Positions 24,609-37,200 of a stretch of DNA of 64,000 bases are shown here, in pieces. The notes under the pieces were generated by a model, which was not told where the DNA came from, ran no database searches, and saw only the letters and a program-made list of their open reading frames with translations. Every line of letters starts with the position of its first letter. The first letter of the stretch is position 1. Source of the stretch: Apium graveolens. Its lineage: Eukaryota; Streptophyta; Magnoliopsida; Apiales; Apiaceae. A program made the translations under genes and the position numbers. The stretch spans positions 89,765,004 through 89,829,003 of the forward strand of contig NC_133653.1 in assembly GCF_009905375.1 (NCBI RefSeq). The letters run 5' to 3'.

Positions 24609-25834
24609 GTATGCCTGATTCCTTACTATTACCTTCATTGAGGATAGTGAATATTTTAAGTTTGAGGGTAGTAGTTGAAGGAATATTTTGTGCGAGTCTC
24701 ATATAGTTTGCATGTTCATGATAGTTTTATTTCATATAGTTGCATATATTTTGCCATGTAGTTTTTTATTATTATTTTTGGTAGTTTTTATGATAGTTTG
24801 TTCATGTAGTTTCATGCATTTACATTATATTATGATTCCCTTAGATAATTTTTCCGATTAGTTGGTGATATTGATGCTAGTGTAGTGATGTTGTATTTAG
24901 TGATTTTGAGTCTTATTGGATTAATTTACATGCTAGAGACATTTGTATTTCACTAAGTCTTATAGGTTGCTACAGTGCTAGATCATAGTCATGATTTGTT
25001 GGTTTGTCGAGGTTTAATCGCTTGTTTATATTTAGAATTTAGGGTATTCTCTTAATAATAAAAGACATGGATATTTAGAAATTGGAGAAATTGGACTTCA
25101 TTGCTAGTTGTGTGGCTAGGTGCCAAATGGCTAGTAGTCGGCTCATATTTTTATGAATAGTCTAGGGTTGAATGAGATGGAGCGAAACACACTCATTCAG
25201 AAATTGAGAAAAAAAAAGTAAAAAAGAAAAAAAGAGAAAAAAAATATAGAAAAAAGAGAAAAAAAGAATAAGTGTTATGTATAATTGATCACGAGTGAGC
25301 TCTTTATTACTCGAGTTATTAAGTTCTTAGGGGACTTTGTGCCTAGTGACCTAAGGCTTCTATAGTCTGGGATCCGCTAACCTAACACTCGCTACATGGG
25401 TACTATTGTATAAGTATTTTGTGGACCTCACTCATTGCACGATCAAATAAGCATATTTGTGTTGTTTTGTTATGAATAAAAGCATGAATCCATGTTAAGT
25501 TCGATATAAGAATTGAAGTGTTATAAGTTATTTTGAGTCTAGCTTTTTATTATGTTTATAAACTTGCGATTGTTTTGATAAGTAGTGAGTTATGATTGTC
25601 GATCTAGTTGTAATAGTATATCTGTAAGCATTTGCACACACGCACGTCTCTAGTGAGTAGATTGATTTGTGAGATTTGATGGATCTTTATGTGAATAATT
25701 GCATTTGCTGAGGTGTTGCTAGTTTATTGGTTTAGTTATTCTTTGGGGATCATTGTATTCATATTAGTTGCATTCATGCATTTTTATTTCTTTTTCTTTG
25801 AGTCTGTTTATGCTTGAGGACAAGCATCGATTCA
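24609..25834 (+). other. Athila 3' non-coding region
   Basis: This is about 1.2 kb without a supported gene. It is T-rich and repeats TAGTTT/CATGTAGTTT-like words up to 24840. An A/G-rich low-complexity stretch (about 25200-25268) follows. The region ends near a TTGAGGACAAGCATCGATTCAAG run that leads into the polypurine tract. Confidence 0.6.
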
Positions 25835-25846
25835 AGTTTGGGGGTG
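25835..25846 (+). other. Polypurine tract of the Athila-like element
   Basis: AGTTTGGGGGTG lies directly before the TGTTAAGTGG start of the LTR. Its position between the 3' non-coding region and the LTR is what a plus-strand primer site needs. Confidence 0.7.
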
Positions 25847-26514
25847 TGTTAAGTGGCATTTATGACACTTATTTATGCTCTAATAAGCTTTGAGTTGGTG
25901 TATATGTACTCAAGTTATATGTGTTTTAACGTGTTTTCAAGTATTTTTGCATTTCAGGCTTCACTTCGTGAATCAAGTGAATTAGCATTGTTTTGATGCT
26001 AATATGGTGTTTAGGATGTGTTAGAATAAAAGCTTGAAAGATTGGCTCGAAGCTGCAAGGAATATAGAAGAAGAAAAAATGAAATTTTGGCAGAAGGAAG
26101 GCGCGCCCGCGCTGGTGTTGTGCGTGGCCGTGCCGGGAGTACAAAAAGGCAGTGCACCCGCGCTGGAGAAGCGCGCGGCCGCACTGGATCGGGATATTAA
26201 AATCCTGATTCTTCTACAATTTGAATTGCTGGACTCTTGAGATGCAGGGACTGTTATATAAACATAACTTAGGTCATTTTTCAGGATATATTCAGAGATA
26301 TCAAGACATCGAGGAGGGAGAAGGCGGCAAGAGACCTTTTGGCATAATTCAACAAAGGCGAAGAAGATCTAGTTTATTCTTGTGAATCTTTGTTTTGATT
26401 TGTAATTTGGATGCTTGTTTCTTATTTTGCTGAACCTATATTCTTGATTGTACTTTGGTTTATTTATTCATATAAAGACTATGTTGCTATATCATGTTTT
26501 CATTGGAACCCACG
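25847..26514 (+). mobile_element. 3' LTR of the Athila-like element (truncated)
   Basis: It begins TGTTAAGTGGCATTTATGAC, directly after the polypurine tract. It contains CG-rich repeats (26098-26190) and a TATA-like TTATATAAAC at 26254-26263. It does not reach a normal CA end. At 26515 it enters a 34-nt loop and then an inverted copy of itself. Relative to the inverted copy it has about 50 extra bases in the CG-rich part. Confidence 0.82.
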
Positions 26515-26548
26515 TTGGCGATGAGTTCGATTATGGGCTAATCGTTAT

Positions 26549-27165
26549 CGTGGGTTCCAATGAAAACATGATATAGCAACGTAGTATTTATACGAATAAA
26601 TAAACCAAAGTACAATCAAGAATATAGGTTCAGCAAAACAAGAAACAAGCATCCAAATTACAACTCAAAACAAAGATTCACAAGAATAAACTAGATCGTC
26701 TTCGCCTTTGTTGAATTGTGTCAAAAGGTCTCTTGCCGCCTTCTCCCTCCTTGATGTCTTGATATCTCTGAATATATCCTGAAAAATGACCTAAGTAATG
26801 TTTATATAGCAGTCCATGCATCCCAGGATTCCAGCAATTCGAATTGTAGAAGAATCAGGATTATAATATCCCGACCCAGCGCGGCCGCGCGCTTCACCAG
26901 CGCGGGCACGCCTGCCTTTTGCCAAAACTTCATTTTTTCTTCTTCTTTATTCCTTGCAGCTTCGAGCCAATCTTTCAAGCTTTTATTCCAACACATCCTA
27001 AACACCATATTAGCATCAAAACAATGCTAATTCACCTGATTCACGAAGTGAAGCCTGAAATGCAAAAACACTTGAAAACACGTTAAAACATAAATAACTT
27101 GAGTACAAATACACCAACTCAAAGCTTATTAGAGCATAAATAAGTGTCATAAATGCCACTTAACA
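26549..27165 (-). mobile_element. Inverted Athila LTR arm
   Basis: The minus strand reads the same LTR from TGTTAAGTGG at 27165 down to GGAACCCACG at 26549. Together with 25847-26514 it forms a head-to-head inverted repeat with 617- and 668-base arms around a 34-base loop. By eye most positions agree, apart from a roughly 50-base length difference. Its outer edge abuts copia F RT sequence at 27166, as expected for the 5' edge of a minus-strand LTR insertion. Confidence 0.85.
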
Positions 27166-29393
27166 GGGACTCCATATCCTCCTTCTCCTTGTCTGTTGAC
27201 GGACACATTTTCTTATCCAGCTTGAAATGTCCTGCCAACGGTATGCTAACAGGTTTAGCATCATCCATATTGAACCTTTTCAGGAACCGTTCAATATAAC
27301 CCTGTTGTGACAACCACAACTTCCGAGATCTTTAGTCATGAACAATCTTCACCCTAGGATTTGCCTTACTGGACCCAAGTTTTTCATATCAAAGAACTTA
27401 GACAAATCCTCTTTCAACTTGCGGATCATGTTAGCATCTTGGCCGACCACTAACATATCGTCAACATAAAGCAGCAGGATAATGAAGTTACCGTTAGGAA
27501 ACCTTTGCACATAAACACAGTGATCGGATGCAGTTCTCTTGAACTTATGATTCCTCATGAAGGAATCAAACTTCTTGTACCACTGTCTCGACGCTTTCTT
27601 AAGCCCATAAAAACTCTTCTTGAGTTTACACACCATGTGCTCCTTCACTTTCACTTCAAATCCCTCTGGCTGGTGCATGTAGATCTCTTCCTTCAAATCT
27701 CTATGAAGGAATACAGTTTTCACATCTAGCTGCTCAAGCTCAAGATCCATGCTAGCCGCCAATCTAAGAACTGTTCGGATTGATGTCATCTTTACAACTG
27801 GAGAAAAGATTTCATCGAAATCAATGCCTTCCTTCTGTGCAAAGCCTTTAACCACCAAGCGTGCTTTATATTTTACAAGCTCTTCATCATCCCTTTTTAC
27901 TTTGAAGACCCATTTATTCTTCAAAGCCTTTCGTCCCTTTGGAAGTGTAGTCAACTCATAGGTTTTATTCTTGTTTAAAGAATCCATCTTCTCCTGCATT
28001 GCTTTCAACCAGCAACTGCTTTCTTTACGAGTCTTGACTTCCTTAAAGGTCTCGGGCTCCCCCTCATCAGCAACTAAGATATACTCGGATGAAAGATATC
28101 TTCCTGATGATCTCTGTTCTCTCATAGAATGATATGGCTGACTTTCTCCAACTTCAGCCTGAGGCAGTAGCTACCCCTGCCCCATAGCCTCATCTTCTGC
28201 CATATCATGTCCATCATCTTCTAATGTATCTGGATTTCTAGCTTTCCTTGGTTGTTGAGTTTTCCCAAAATTCTCACAATTTTGAGACTCATGGAATACG
28301 ACATCTCTGCTCCTGAATATTTTCTTCAACTCAGGATTCCACAACCGATAACCGAACTCCGGATCCTGATAGCCAACAAGAATACACAGAGTTGTTTTAT
28401 CTTCAAGCTTTTTTCTATGCTCCTTCGGGATGTGTGCAAAAGCCTTGCATCCAAACACCCACAAGTGGGAATAAGAGACATCCTTTCCCAACCATATTTT
28501 CTCTGGAATCTCAAAATCCAGAGGTGCCGATGGAGATCTATTGATCAAGTAGCAAGTTGTTCTTACAGCTTCTCCCCAAAATGTCTTCGGCAGCTTAGCC
28601 ATTTTCAACATGCATCTGACTCGTTCAACAATGGTACGGTTCATTATTTCCGCAATACCATTCTGATGTGGGGTTCCAGGAACTATCCTTTTATGCCGGA
28701 TACCGTGCTTTGCAAGGTACTCTGGAAACTATTTGAAGTGTACTCTCCCCCGTTGTCACTACGAAGGCACTTCAGTTGTTTCCCTGTTGATCTTTCAACC
28801 ATGGCATGAAAATTATGAAAGTACTCAAATACTTGATCTTTGGATTTGAGTAGCTCAACCCACACCTTTCGAGATGCTTCATCAATGAAGGTAAAAAAGT
28901 ACCTATTTCCGCCTAAGGACTCCACCTCAAGCGGACCACACACATCATAGTAGACTCTTTCCAACACCACTAACTTTTTCTTCAATGGAATGCTAAAAGA
29001 TACTCGATGTTGTTTCCCACTAAACAATATTCGCAGAGCTCCAGTGCAGTATCTTTAGCAAATGGAAAAAGGGATTTCTTTTCTAAAATATGCAGCCCTT
29101 TCTCGCTCATGTGGTCAAGCCTCTTGTGCCACAAACTTGCTGAAGTTTCATCTTCAACTGTGTTCAAACCATTTGAACACATCCTCACTTGTGTCATGTA
29201 CAACGAGCCAAAAGTGGAACCTCTTGCAACCACTAACGAACCCGTAGTAAGCTTCCACATTCCTTCACCAAATGTATTTACGTACCCTTGCTTGTCTAGC
29301 GCCATGCTAGAAATCAAGTTGAGTCGTAAGTCCGAAACATGCCTGACATCTTTCAGAGTCATTGAACAACCCGTGTTTGTCTCAATGCAGATC
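27166..29393 (-). pseudogene. Copia F pol (Tnt1/Tork-like, truncated at both ends)
   Basis: The minus strand encodes a Ty1/copia polyprotein of a different lineage from copia A-D. From its start at 29393 there is a late protease/linker part (LKDVRHVSDLRLNLIS), then the pre-integrase region (LWHKRLDHMSEKGL ... CEYCLVGN) and integrase (YYDVCGPLEVESLGG; CLRSDNGGEYTS; MNRTIVERVRCML). RT follows with WVFKVKRDDEELVKYKARLV and the catalytic LLYVDDMLV near 27450. The reading is split into about five pieces by stops and frame changes. It lacks gag and the protease active site on one side (cut by E0 at 29393). On the other side it lacks the end of RT and RNase H (cut at the inverted Athila LTR at 27165). 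Confidence 0.88.
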
Positions 29394-30154
29394 TGTAATA
29401 ACCCCAAAAATTTTGAACTTTTTGTAACCCTTGTGAATAGTGATTTTGCTGAATAAGAAAACTTTTCATGCCACACTTTGTAGGGGTTCTTTTATTGATA
29501 TTCTGAGATCTTATTAGTACTCTATATGGTATATAAGTTTATGTAAAGATCGTCAGAATCCAAATTCGAACACTTTGATTTTTCCCGAAAATCCACCAAA
29601 TACAGAAAGAATTGAGTATAAGGTAACATGATTAAAAGGATTTTAATTCAAGGATTATAAGAGAGGATCATAAAAGGAATATAAAATATTGAGAAAGGTT
29701 TAGGGGAACCCAAGTAATAAGATCCCGGGTATGATCCCTCAAACGATAAACGAGAACGAAAGTTAAGCGAACCGTATAACAGATCAGCGGTCATTAGCCA
29801 AGTAATTAGGGGTTAATCAAAGAGGTTAATGGATGATGGTGTCATCACACCAACAAGAGGAAGACAAGTGTAACAAGATGACATAAGTAGATGACATGAG
29901 CATGACAAAGTGGGAAGGATTGGTTGGTTGATTGTGACGCACACAATTTTTACCATGGTAACAATTTAATTAACAAACAAAAGGGTAGCAACCAAGCCAA
30001 GGCAAAACAAATCACAAAACACAAATTGACTTTCATTTCCAAGCAAGAAGCTCTCGGCTTCTTTCTTTTTTCAAAGAAAAGAAAATCCAAATTCAAGTTC
30101 CAAGCATTATTAAATGGTGAGGTAATTATCCAAGGTTCCTTGTACATAGATATA
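29394..30154 (+). mobile_element. E0 gypsy LTR, left part
   Basis: It begins TGTAATAACCCC like the other Tekay-like LTRs and is inserted into copia F after AGATC (29389-29393, the possible target duplication). It is interrupted at 30155 by gypsy E and resumes at 57198. Past about position 650 of the LTR it follows the gypsy1 type (GTAATTATCCAAGGTTCCTT) rather than the gypsy E type. It holds no gene. Whether E0 is a solo LTR or part of a full element cannot be decided, because its right end lies beyond copia D. Confidence 0.85.
30150..30154. repeat. Target duplication ATATA, left copy, of gypsy E
   Basis: ATATA precedes the gypsy E 5' LTR and recurs at 57193-57197 directly after its 3' LTR. 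Removing gypsy E plus one copy joins the two E0 pieces into a sequence that matches the gypsy1 LTR. Confidence 0.9.
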
Positions 30155-33100
30155 TGTAATAACCCCAATTTTTGGATTTTTTTTTTGAAACCCTTATGAA
30201 TAGTGATTTTGTAGATTATGCTGAATAAGAAAATTTTCATGCCACACTATGTAGGGGTTCTGTTATTGATATTCTGAGATTTTATTAGTACTCTATATGG
30301 TATATAAGTGTATGTAAAGATCGTCAAAATCCAATTCCGAACACTTTGATTTTTCCCGGAAATCCACCAGATACAGAAAGAAGTGAGTATAAGGTAACAG
30401 GATAAATAGGATTTAAATTCAAGGATTTTAAGAGGGGATCATAAAAAGGAATATAAAATATTGAGGAAGGTTTAGGGGAACCCAAGTGATAAGATCCCGG
30501 ATATGATCCCTCAAACGATAAACGGGAATGAAAGTTAAGCGAACCGTATAACAGATAAGCGGTCATTAGCCAAGTAATTAGGGGTTAATCAAAGAGGTTA
30601 GTGGATGATGATGTCATCACACCAACAAGAAGAAGACAAGTGTAACAAGATGACCTAAGCATGACAAGTGGGAAGGATTGGTTGGTTGATTGTGAGCCAC
30701 ACATTTTTCACCATGGTAAAAATTAAATTTATTTTCAAGACAAAAGGAAGCAACAGACCAACAAATATTATAACACAAATACAATTTGAAAGTTGACTTT
30801 CCCATTTCAAGAAGAAAGCTCTCGCTAAAACAAACCCAACAACTTCAAACTGTCATATCTCCTTCAATACTCACTCAAATGTTATTTTCTATAGCTCGTT
30901 GGAAAGATACTGAGATGGCCTAAAAATCATGTTCACAAGTATCATCCAAATAAGCATGGTAAGACCCTCATGTTTACAGTTCTTTCAATCGGACTTTTAG
31001 AAACTTTAAAGCCTAACTTTGTGTTCTTGATTTCTTTGGAAATATCAAGCTTGTAGGAGGCTCCATAAGTCTTCCTAGTAACTTTCCACCCTCCAAGAAA
31101 GGTATAAATCTTCACACCCTTTAGTAATAAGTTTGAATGTTGAAGTTTGGAGATGGTTTGGAGGGATGAGTAGTAATTTGAATGATAAGCATGATTCGAG
31201 CTTAATTGTTAAGTAGTTTAGTTGAATTTGGAGATTTTATAATATATGATTAGATTGAGATCCTTGAGCTTATTATGACTGAAATCAGTAGCATTGATGT
31301 GTATCTTGAGTTGTTGTTGATTGGTAGTTGGATTGATATGATTTGGAATGGTAAAAATTTGGGAAATCGCGTAAACATAGCCGTCGTAATGTCCGATTTA
31401 CTTTAGACTGTTTTTGCTCTTAACATCAGGACCCGAGAACTCCTTGTTAGGTTTTGACCATTGCCATGATTAGATAGTTCATGTTACGAGCTTCGTTTTG
31501 ATATGTGGTTCGTTTGAATCCGATGTACGGTTTAGGAGAAACGACCGTTTTAAGTAACGGCGTTTCGCGACCAAACCATTACCCCTCGCCTTACTTTGAA
31601 ACCTTGGTTAAGGAACTTAAATGACTAATTGAGGTATGAAACATTTATGTAAAGTGGATTAGGCAGTTGGTAAGGTACTCGCGAAATAATCTCCTTAAAA
31701 ACCTTAATGGTTAATTTATTAAAAATGGTGGAGCCGAGGGTACTCGAGCGACTTAAGAGAATCAGTAAGCGCAAAGCGAGCGTTAGAGTCTAATTTGGTT
31801 AAAGTATAGATTTACAAGTGACTTTGGTTTAATTCCAACTTATATGTTGTTTATAGGTTACCAGACTCGCCCCAAGCCATTTATAACCCCCAGTCGCTCA
31901 GGCAAGTTTTCTACCCGTATAACAGTTGTTGTGATGTATATGTGTATATGCATGATCTTGTGATAAATGCATATTTGTTATTAGCAAATTCTTGCGATAT
32001 ATTATAGCATGTGATATGGTATATATGCATGCCTGTTTTGTATTCTTGATTTATATATCTTTTGGTTCAAATGCTTATTAGTTGCATAATACCTATGCTA
32101 GAGATAAGCAGTAGTGGCGTATACCCTTAGTATAGGGGACCCAAAGGCGAACATTTTCTAAACCGGGAGTCGATGCTCCCGAGTATATTATATATATATA
32201 TTTATATATATATGGATATAGTTTTCAAAACTATTGATCGAATAAGGTTTATTCGATAACTTTATTTTATTTAATGAATATTATTTGAATATTCATTCGA
32301 GGACTTATGACTCTGTTTATTCTATTTAATGATTATTAATTGGATATTCATTTGAGGATGTATGACTCCGTTTATTTTATTTAATGAATATTATTTATAA
32401 TATTCATTCGAGGTATTATGACTCCGCTTATTATTTAATAATATTCTTTATTTTATTAAAGAATAATGTTTCGATAATTAAACTTATTTTCGATTATTCA
32501 AATAAAGATCGTACTTTCGTATAAGTATATCTTTGGTTAATTATTATTCCTTTCAAGTATAAGTTTTAAAACTTCTACTTCGATTATTTTTATAAAGATT
32601 ATTCTTTATGGGAATATTATTTAAATAATAATATTCATATATTTTCTAATATATTGGGACTGATTTATTTTATTAAATCAGCATTACTCCAAACATTCTT
32701 AAAAATATTTTTGAGTCTTCAAAATGATTTTTAAAAGTTAGGGCAGATCCCAAAACTCATTTTCAAATTTAAGATCTTCCTTTCGAAGGGGATTTAAATA
32801 CTCGCTCAAAACCTGGGGGATCCGACTCTGTGGTGTATTTTACATTCGCAACGTGGTTGCTGTTTTGAGAAAACAATTTGATTACTTGCCCAACGTTCGG
32901 GAAGTAAGTCCATCTAATTGAGTCGGCATAAGCGACAGGCCGGGGTACGGTCTATCAAAGTGTAAGTGGCTGGGCAGTCCATCAACGGGTAAGAGGTCGG
33001 GTGGCGGTCCAGCACAAGGTCCTTATGTGGCCAGGGTGATGACCGGTGGGGGATTCATCCATCTACTAGTAGAAAAGGTTACTTATTGGTATCTTTGCCT

Positions 33101-34190
33101 GATCAGCAAGATATCAGGTTTATGCCAAGGTTTTCTCCTTTCCAAATTCATTGGATATTGCAACTCTGTTTATAATTTTCATAACAGAGGTTTTCAAGGA
33201 GTGTATGAAATGTATATATATAGGTGTGTATATATATATCAGGACTTAATGAAGTATCTCGTAACTTCATTATTTATAATGATATTTCAAAGATTGAATC
33301 TATTCAAGTCTTATCTTGTAGTCTCATCAGTGTGATGAACTTTTGAAACTAATTATAATTTGAACGGTGGTAGTTCAAGTAGTATTCGGAAAAAAATATA
33401 AGTATATTGGAGTATCTTGTAACTTCATCTTTTAAACTTATATCTGGTTAATGATTATCTTATGCATGACAAAGATTTTCAGAAAAATGTTGAGACAAGG
33501 TTGGATATATGAGATCACCTTGCAACGATATTTTTATACAGTTATAAACTGGAACTCTGTGTATAATACACATGTTAGAGGATTTCAAAGATTGTTAAAA
33601 GTATATATGTACATATACTGAATATTTTGCGACTTGGTCGCGTTAAGATATCAGCTTGGTTCATTTCTCCTTGACCAAGACTTTCATGAGTACTATGAGA
33701 ATGCTCATATATTGTAAATCATTATTCATATTATTTTGGTGGGCTTGTTGCTCACCCTTGCTTTCTTCTTTCATCACACAACATCAGATAGACAAGATGA
33801 ACATGACCAAGATTCCAATTCGCAAGCGGTTAGAAAATGTTCCGCCGTTTTCTGGAAGCGTTGATGCCATCGTAGCTGAGGTAGGAGCTACCAATAGGCT
33901 ATGTTTTCAACTATTGATGAACCAGATTAATGTATATTTATGAATTGTAATAATGGCAAAGAAATGTAAATTTATTCAGAAACCCTTTTAAGGTGTATTG
34001 GCATATAATTGTGGAATAAAACGACTTGTGATTATTTTTGGATATTCATCTCTGAGACTATAACTTGTGGTGTGTTTTTATGGTGGGGTCCAGTACAGAA
34101 TAGTTGATTATTTATTAAGATTGGGTGTTATTAAAGGAAATGGAACTCGTGACAACCCGGATCCCCGACCCCGGATTTGGGGGTGTTACA
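30155..34190 (+). mobile_element. 5' LTR of gypsy E (4.04 kb)
   Basis: It runs from TGTAATAACCCC to GGGTGTTACA, 4,036 bp. It matches the split 3' LTR (39758-40005 plus 53369-57192) closely but not perfectly; for example the 3' copy has an extra GATGACCTAAGCTT-like duplication near 53636. It includes a TA run near 32185 and a roughly 55-bp tandem repeat near 32240-32440. Short ORFs (95-102 codons near 33027 and 33656) have no recognisable domain and recur as LTR sequence elsewhere, so I do not call genes. Confidence 0.92.
32240..32440. repeat. Tandem 55-bp repeats in gypsy E 5' LTR
   Basis: The unit carries CATT(C/T)GAGG and TTATGACTC(C/T) cores. Unit starts are near 32294, 32349 and 32405. 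It is the plus-strand counterpart of the repeat at 5606-5771, and is also seen near 55290-55430. Confidence 0.75.
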
Positions 34191-34194
34191 GAAA

Positions 34195-34206
34195 TGGTAT
34201 CAGAGC
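34195..34206 (+). other. Primer binding site of gypsy E
   Basis: TGGTATCAGAGC, four bases inside the 5' LTR end, complementary to initiator Met-tRNA. Confidence 0.95.
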
Positions 34207-37200
34207 CAAGCGTTATAAACCTCAGAAATGATGTGACGTTAAGATAATAAGTTCACTAAGATAATTAGAACTCTTGCCAAGTTCATAGTCAGGCTACTTA
34301 ACGTAGTACTGACAGTTAAAACCCTTATGGGAACCCTTATAAATATCATGATAGAAGCGTAGTTCGTTATCGTATATGGTAGCGGGACTCCGAACCCTGA
34401 GGATGAGGAGCAACAGCATGATGATGTTTTATTACTAATTGGAGATCGGATTGTGGATCCGATAGAGCGTCCTAACGCAGGACCAGATGATGTTCATATT
34501 GAGGATGTAGCGGTTGAGGATATTGTCCTAGAAGGGATTGTTGTTGGGGTGGATCCCGTGGAGGATCCTGACAAGAATGAATAAAGGACCACTGAGGAAT
34601 TGATGACCATGGTTAGGGAACTACCAGAGGTAGGATTGGCCGGTCACTGCCGGAGGTTCGTTCAAGTTTGTAAAGATAGTAGCCCCTTTAACGCGGCTTA
34701 CTCATAAGACTGAGAAGTTCGAATGGACAGAGAAATGTGAGAACAACTTTTAAGAACCGAAGCAAAGGTTGGTGACGTTCCCTATGTTGGCATTGCCGGA
34801 TGGAAAAAGGAGATTTTGTGAATTGTAATGACTCTTCGCATAAAGAATTAGGGTGCTTCTCATACAGCACAGCAAGGTAATCGCGTACGCGTCAAGACAA
34901 TTAAGGGAATATAAAATTCGATATCCCCATCCATGAGCTTGGGCTCATGGAAATAGTTTTGCCCTAAAGATTGGAGGCACTACTTGTATGGAGAGAAGTG
35001 CGAGATTTACACAAGCCATAAGTGCTCTAGTGCATTTTCACGTAGAAAGAGCTCAATATACGCTAGAGGAGGCGGTTAGAGCTAATCAAGAATTATGATT
35101 GGGAGATTCTTTATCATTCAGGGAAAGCCAATGTGGTGGCTAATGCCCTTAGTAAAAAGGAGAGACTCAAGATGATAATGTCTTTGGGAGAATTTCTAAG
35201 AGATTTTGAGAAAATGGAAATAGATATGAAGGTAATCGGAGCCGGTACCGAAAAGCTGTTTGAGATTGCAATACAACCCAAATTATTGGAAAAGAACATA
35301 TTATGCCAGAAAAAGTGATGAATGAAGGCAGAGAGCCAACAAATAGATAAGAGATTAATACCGAGAAAGATGATAAGGGAATAATGAGGTATTCCTACAG
35401 AATTTGGGTTCCAAATGTTCAAGAGCTTAAAGATGAAATCTTAGATGAAAGCTAGTTTGAGGAATAAGATTTAGAGCAAACCCTGAACGTGATAGTCAGG
35501 GAGGTCGCCATCAAGATAGAAGGAACCCATAACATAATGGAGTGGAAAATGAGGATTTAAAACATGTAGGATGACCCCGATTATGGGGAGAATGAGGGAA
35601 CGTTCAGACTATGGAAACGGGAGTCGAGTAAGGAAAGGGGACCCGAGACGGTACTCCTATATGACAATTCATGGACCTGTCTAAACAGAACTTATACTTT
35701 TATTCCCAACCACCACCTTGAGGAAACAATGCGGTGAGAAATTCTTTCAGGTTCTTTAAGTCGCTAAGCTCTTAGAGTTCCAAGGAACAAGCTGACCCAG
35801 TCGAGGCAATAGCCTGGCTAAAGGAAATATAGGAATCATTTTAGATTCTAAATGATGGACGGATCACAAAAGACTATTTTTTTCACTTACCCTCCTAAGA
35901 GAAGGGCCACCACTGGTGAAAGACCAAGAAAGGCACGGAGCCAGAGATTAGAATAAACTGATTAAATTTCAGTCAATTGTTTTCGGGAAAGTAATTCCCA
36001 AGGTTATGGAGATAGTGTAAAAGCTTTAGAGTCAGAACAAAGGCGGACGAGTATGATGAAATATGAAGCTAAGTTATAAAAGTTATCAAGATTCGTTCTG
36101 ATGACAAGAATCCCAGAACGATGTGATGCTTGAAGTCAATGATTAGTGGGTTCATGAAATAATGATAAGAGAAAGGAAAATAAAAAGAAACTGAAGTGGA
36201 AAGGAATATAAAGGCAATAGAGTTTGAGGAATGATAAGGGAGTTGGGTATGAGGAAAACCTAAAGACTCGTAGCAATAGAAATAGAAAAGTATGTAATCG
36301 TCAGGATGAGGGTGATTCACCATGAGTTAAAGTTGATGATTGAAGGAATAAGAGATACATATATTTTATCCCCTGTAAGTTGGGAGGATTTGAGGAAACC
36401 TTGAGATAGTTCGAAGGATAAATATTGAGACGCGGATAGACTGAGGAGACAAGGAAGTAAGAAATTAGGAAAATTGGATGAAGGAAGTGACCTTCAAGAA
36501 TGTGAAGTGTAAGACCGGTGGCTTGATACCCAGGAAGGGAGACGCCAGGTATGAGAGATATCCCAACATTGAGATGACTGTTGAGATAAACAATAAAAGT
36601 AAATACGGAATTATTAAGAAGAAGTTCACGTTGAACACGACCAATATCTTCCAGAACATCCTTGTTATCGTTACCAAATCAAGCAAGAAAAGTAGATAAC
36701 CGTAGTTATCTTTTGGAGGCCATATTGATTGACCTCATTTTGAATACAGATGTTATTGTGAAATTAGGCATATACTATCGAGGTGGGAATGGTTGAATAA
36801 GACACCCTTATCAGGGATATATGACTTGATTTATCCATGGAAGGATGCATGTACCTTTTTAAAGGTGGCATTAAAGATAGAACATCGGTAACTTAAAATG
36901 AATCCTAGGGGAATGCATAAAGGTTGGCATTCTACCCTTAATAGGGACAACATGAGTTTTGACAGTATGAATTGGAAAGGATCAAGGTAGCAACAACCTT
37001 TAAAGATCAGTAAAGAAATTTTTCAGAAGTACATAGACAATGGTTCTAGTATTAGTAAAGGGTATTTCGATATGCCCTGTATCTAGGGAATACAAGAGGA
37101 ACGATTCAAGGATAACCTTAGAGGTTTTACAAGGAGAAAGTTAATATTCAAAATTCTCAAGAATAGAAATTTTGATAAAGGAAATGTGACGTAATTATAA

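Noticed and set aside
28252..28809. 185-codon plus-strand reading in copia F
   Set aside because: It is antisense to recognisable integrase and linker sequence of the minus-strand pol, with no domain of its own.
29007..29456. 149-codon plus-strand reading in copia F and E0
   Set aside because: It crosses the junction between copia F and the E0 LTR at 29394 and is antisense to pol, so it is accidental.
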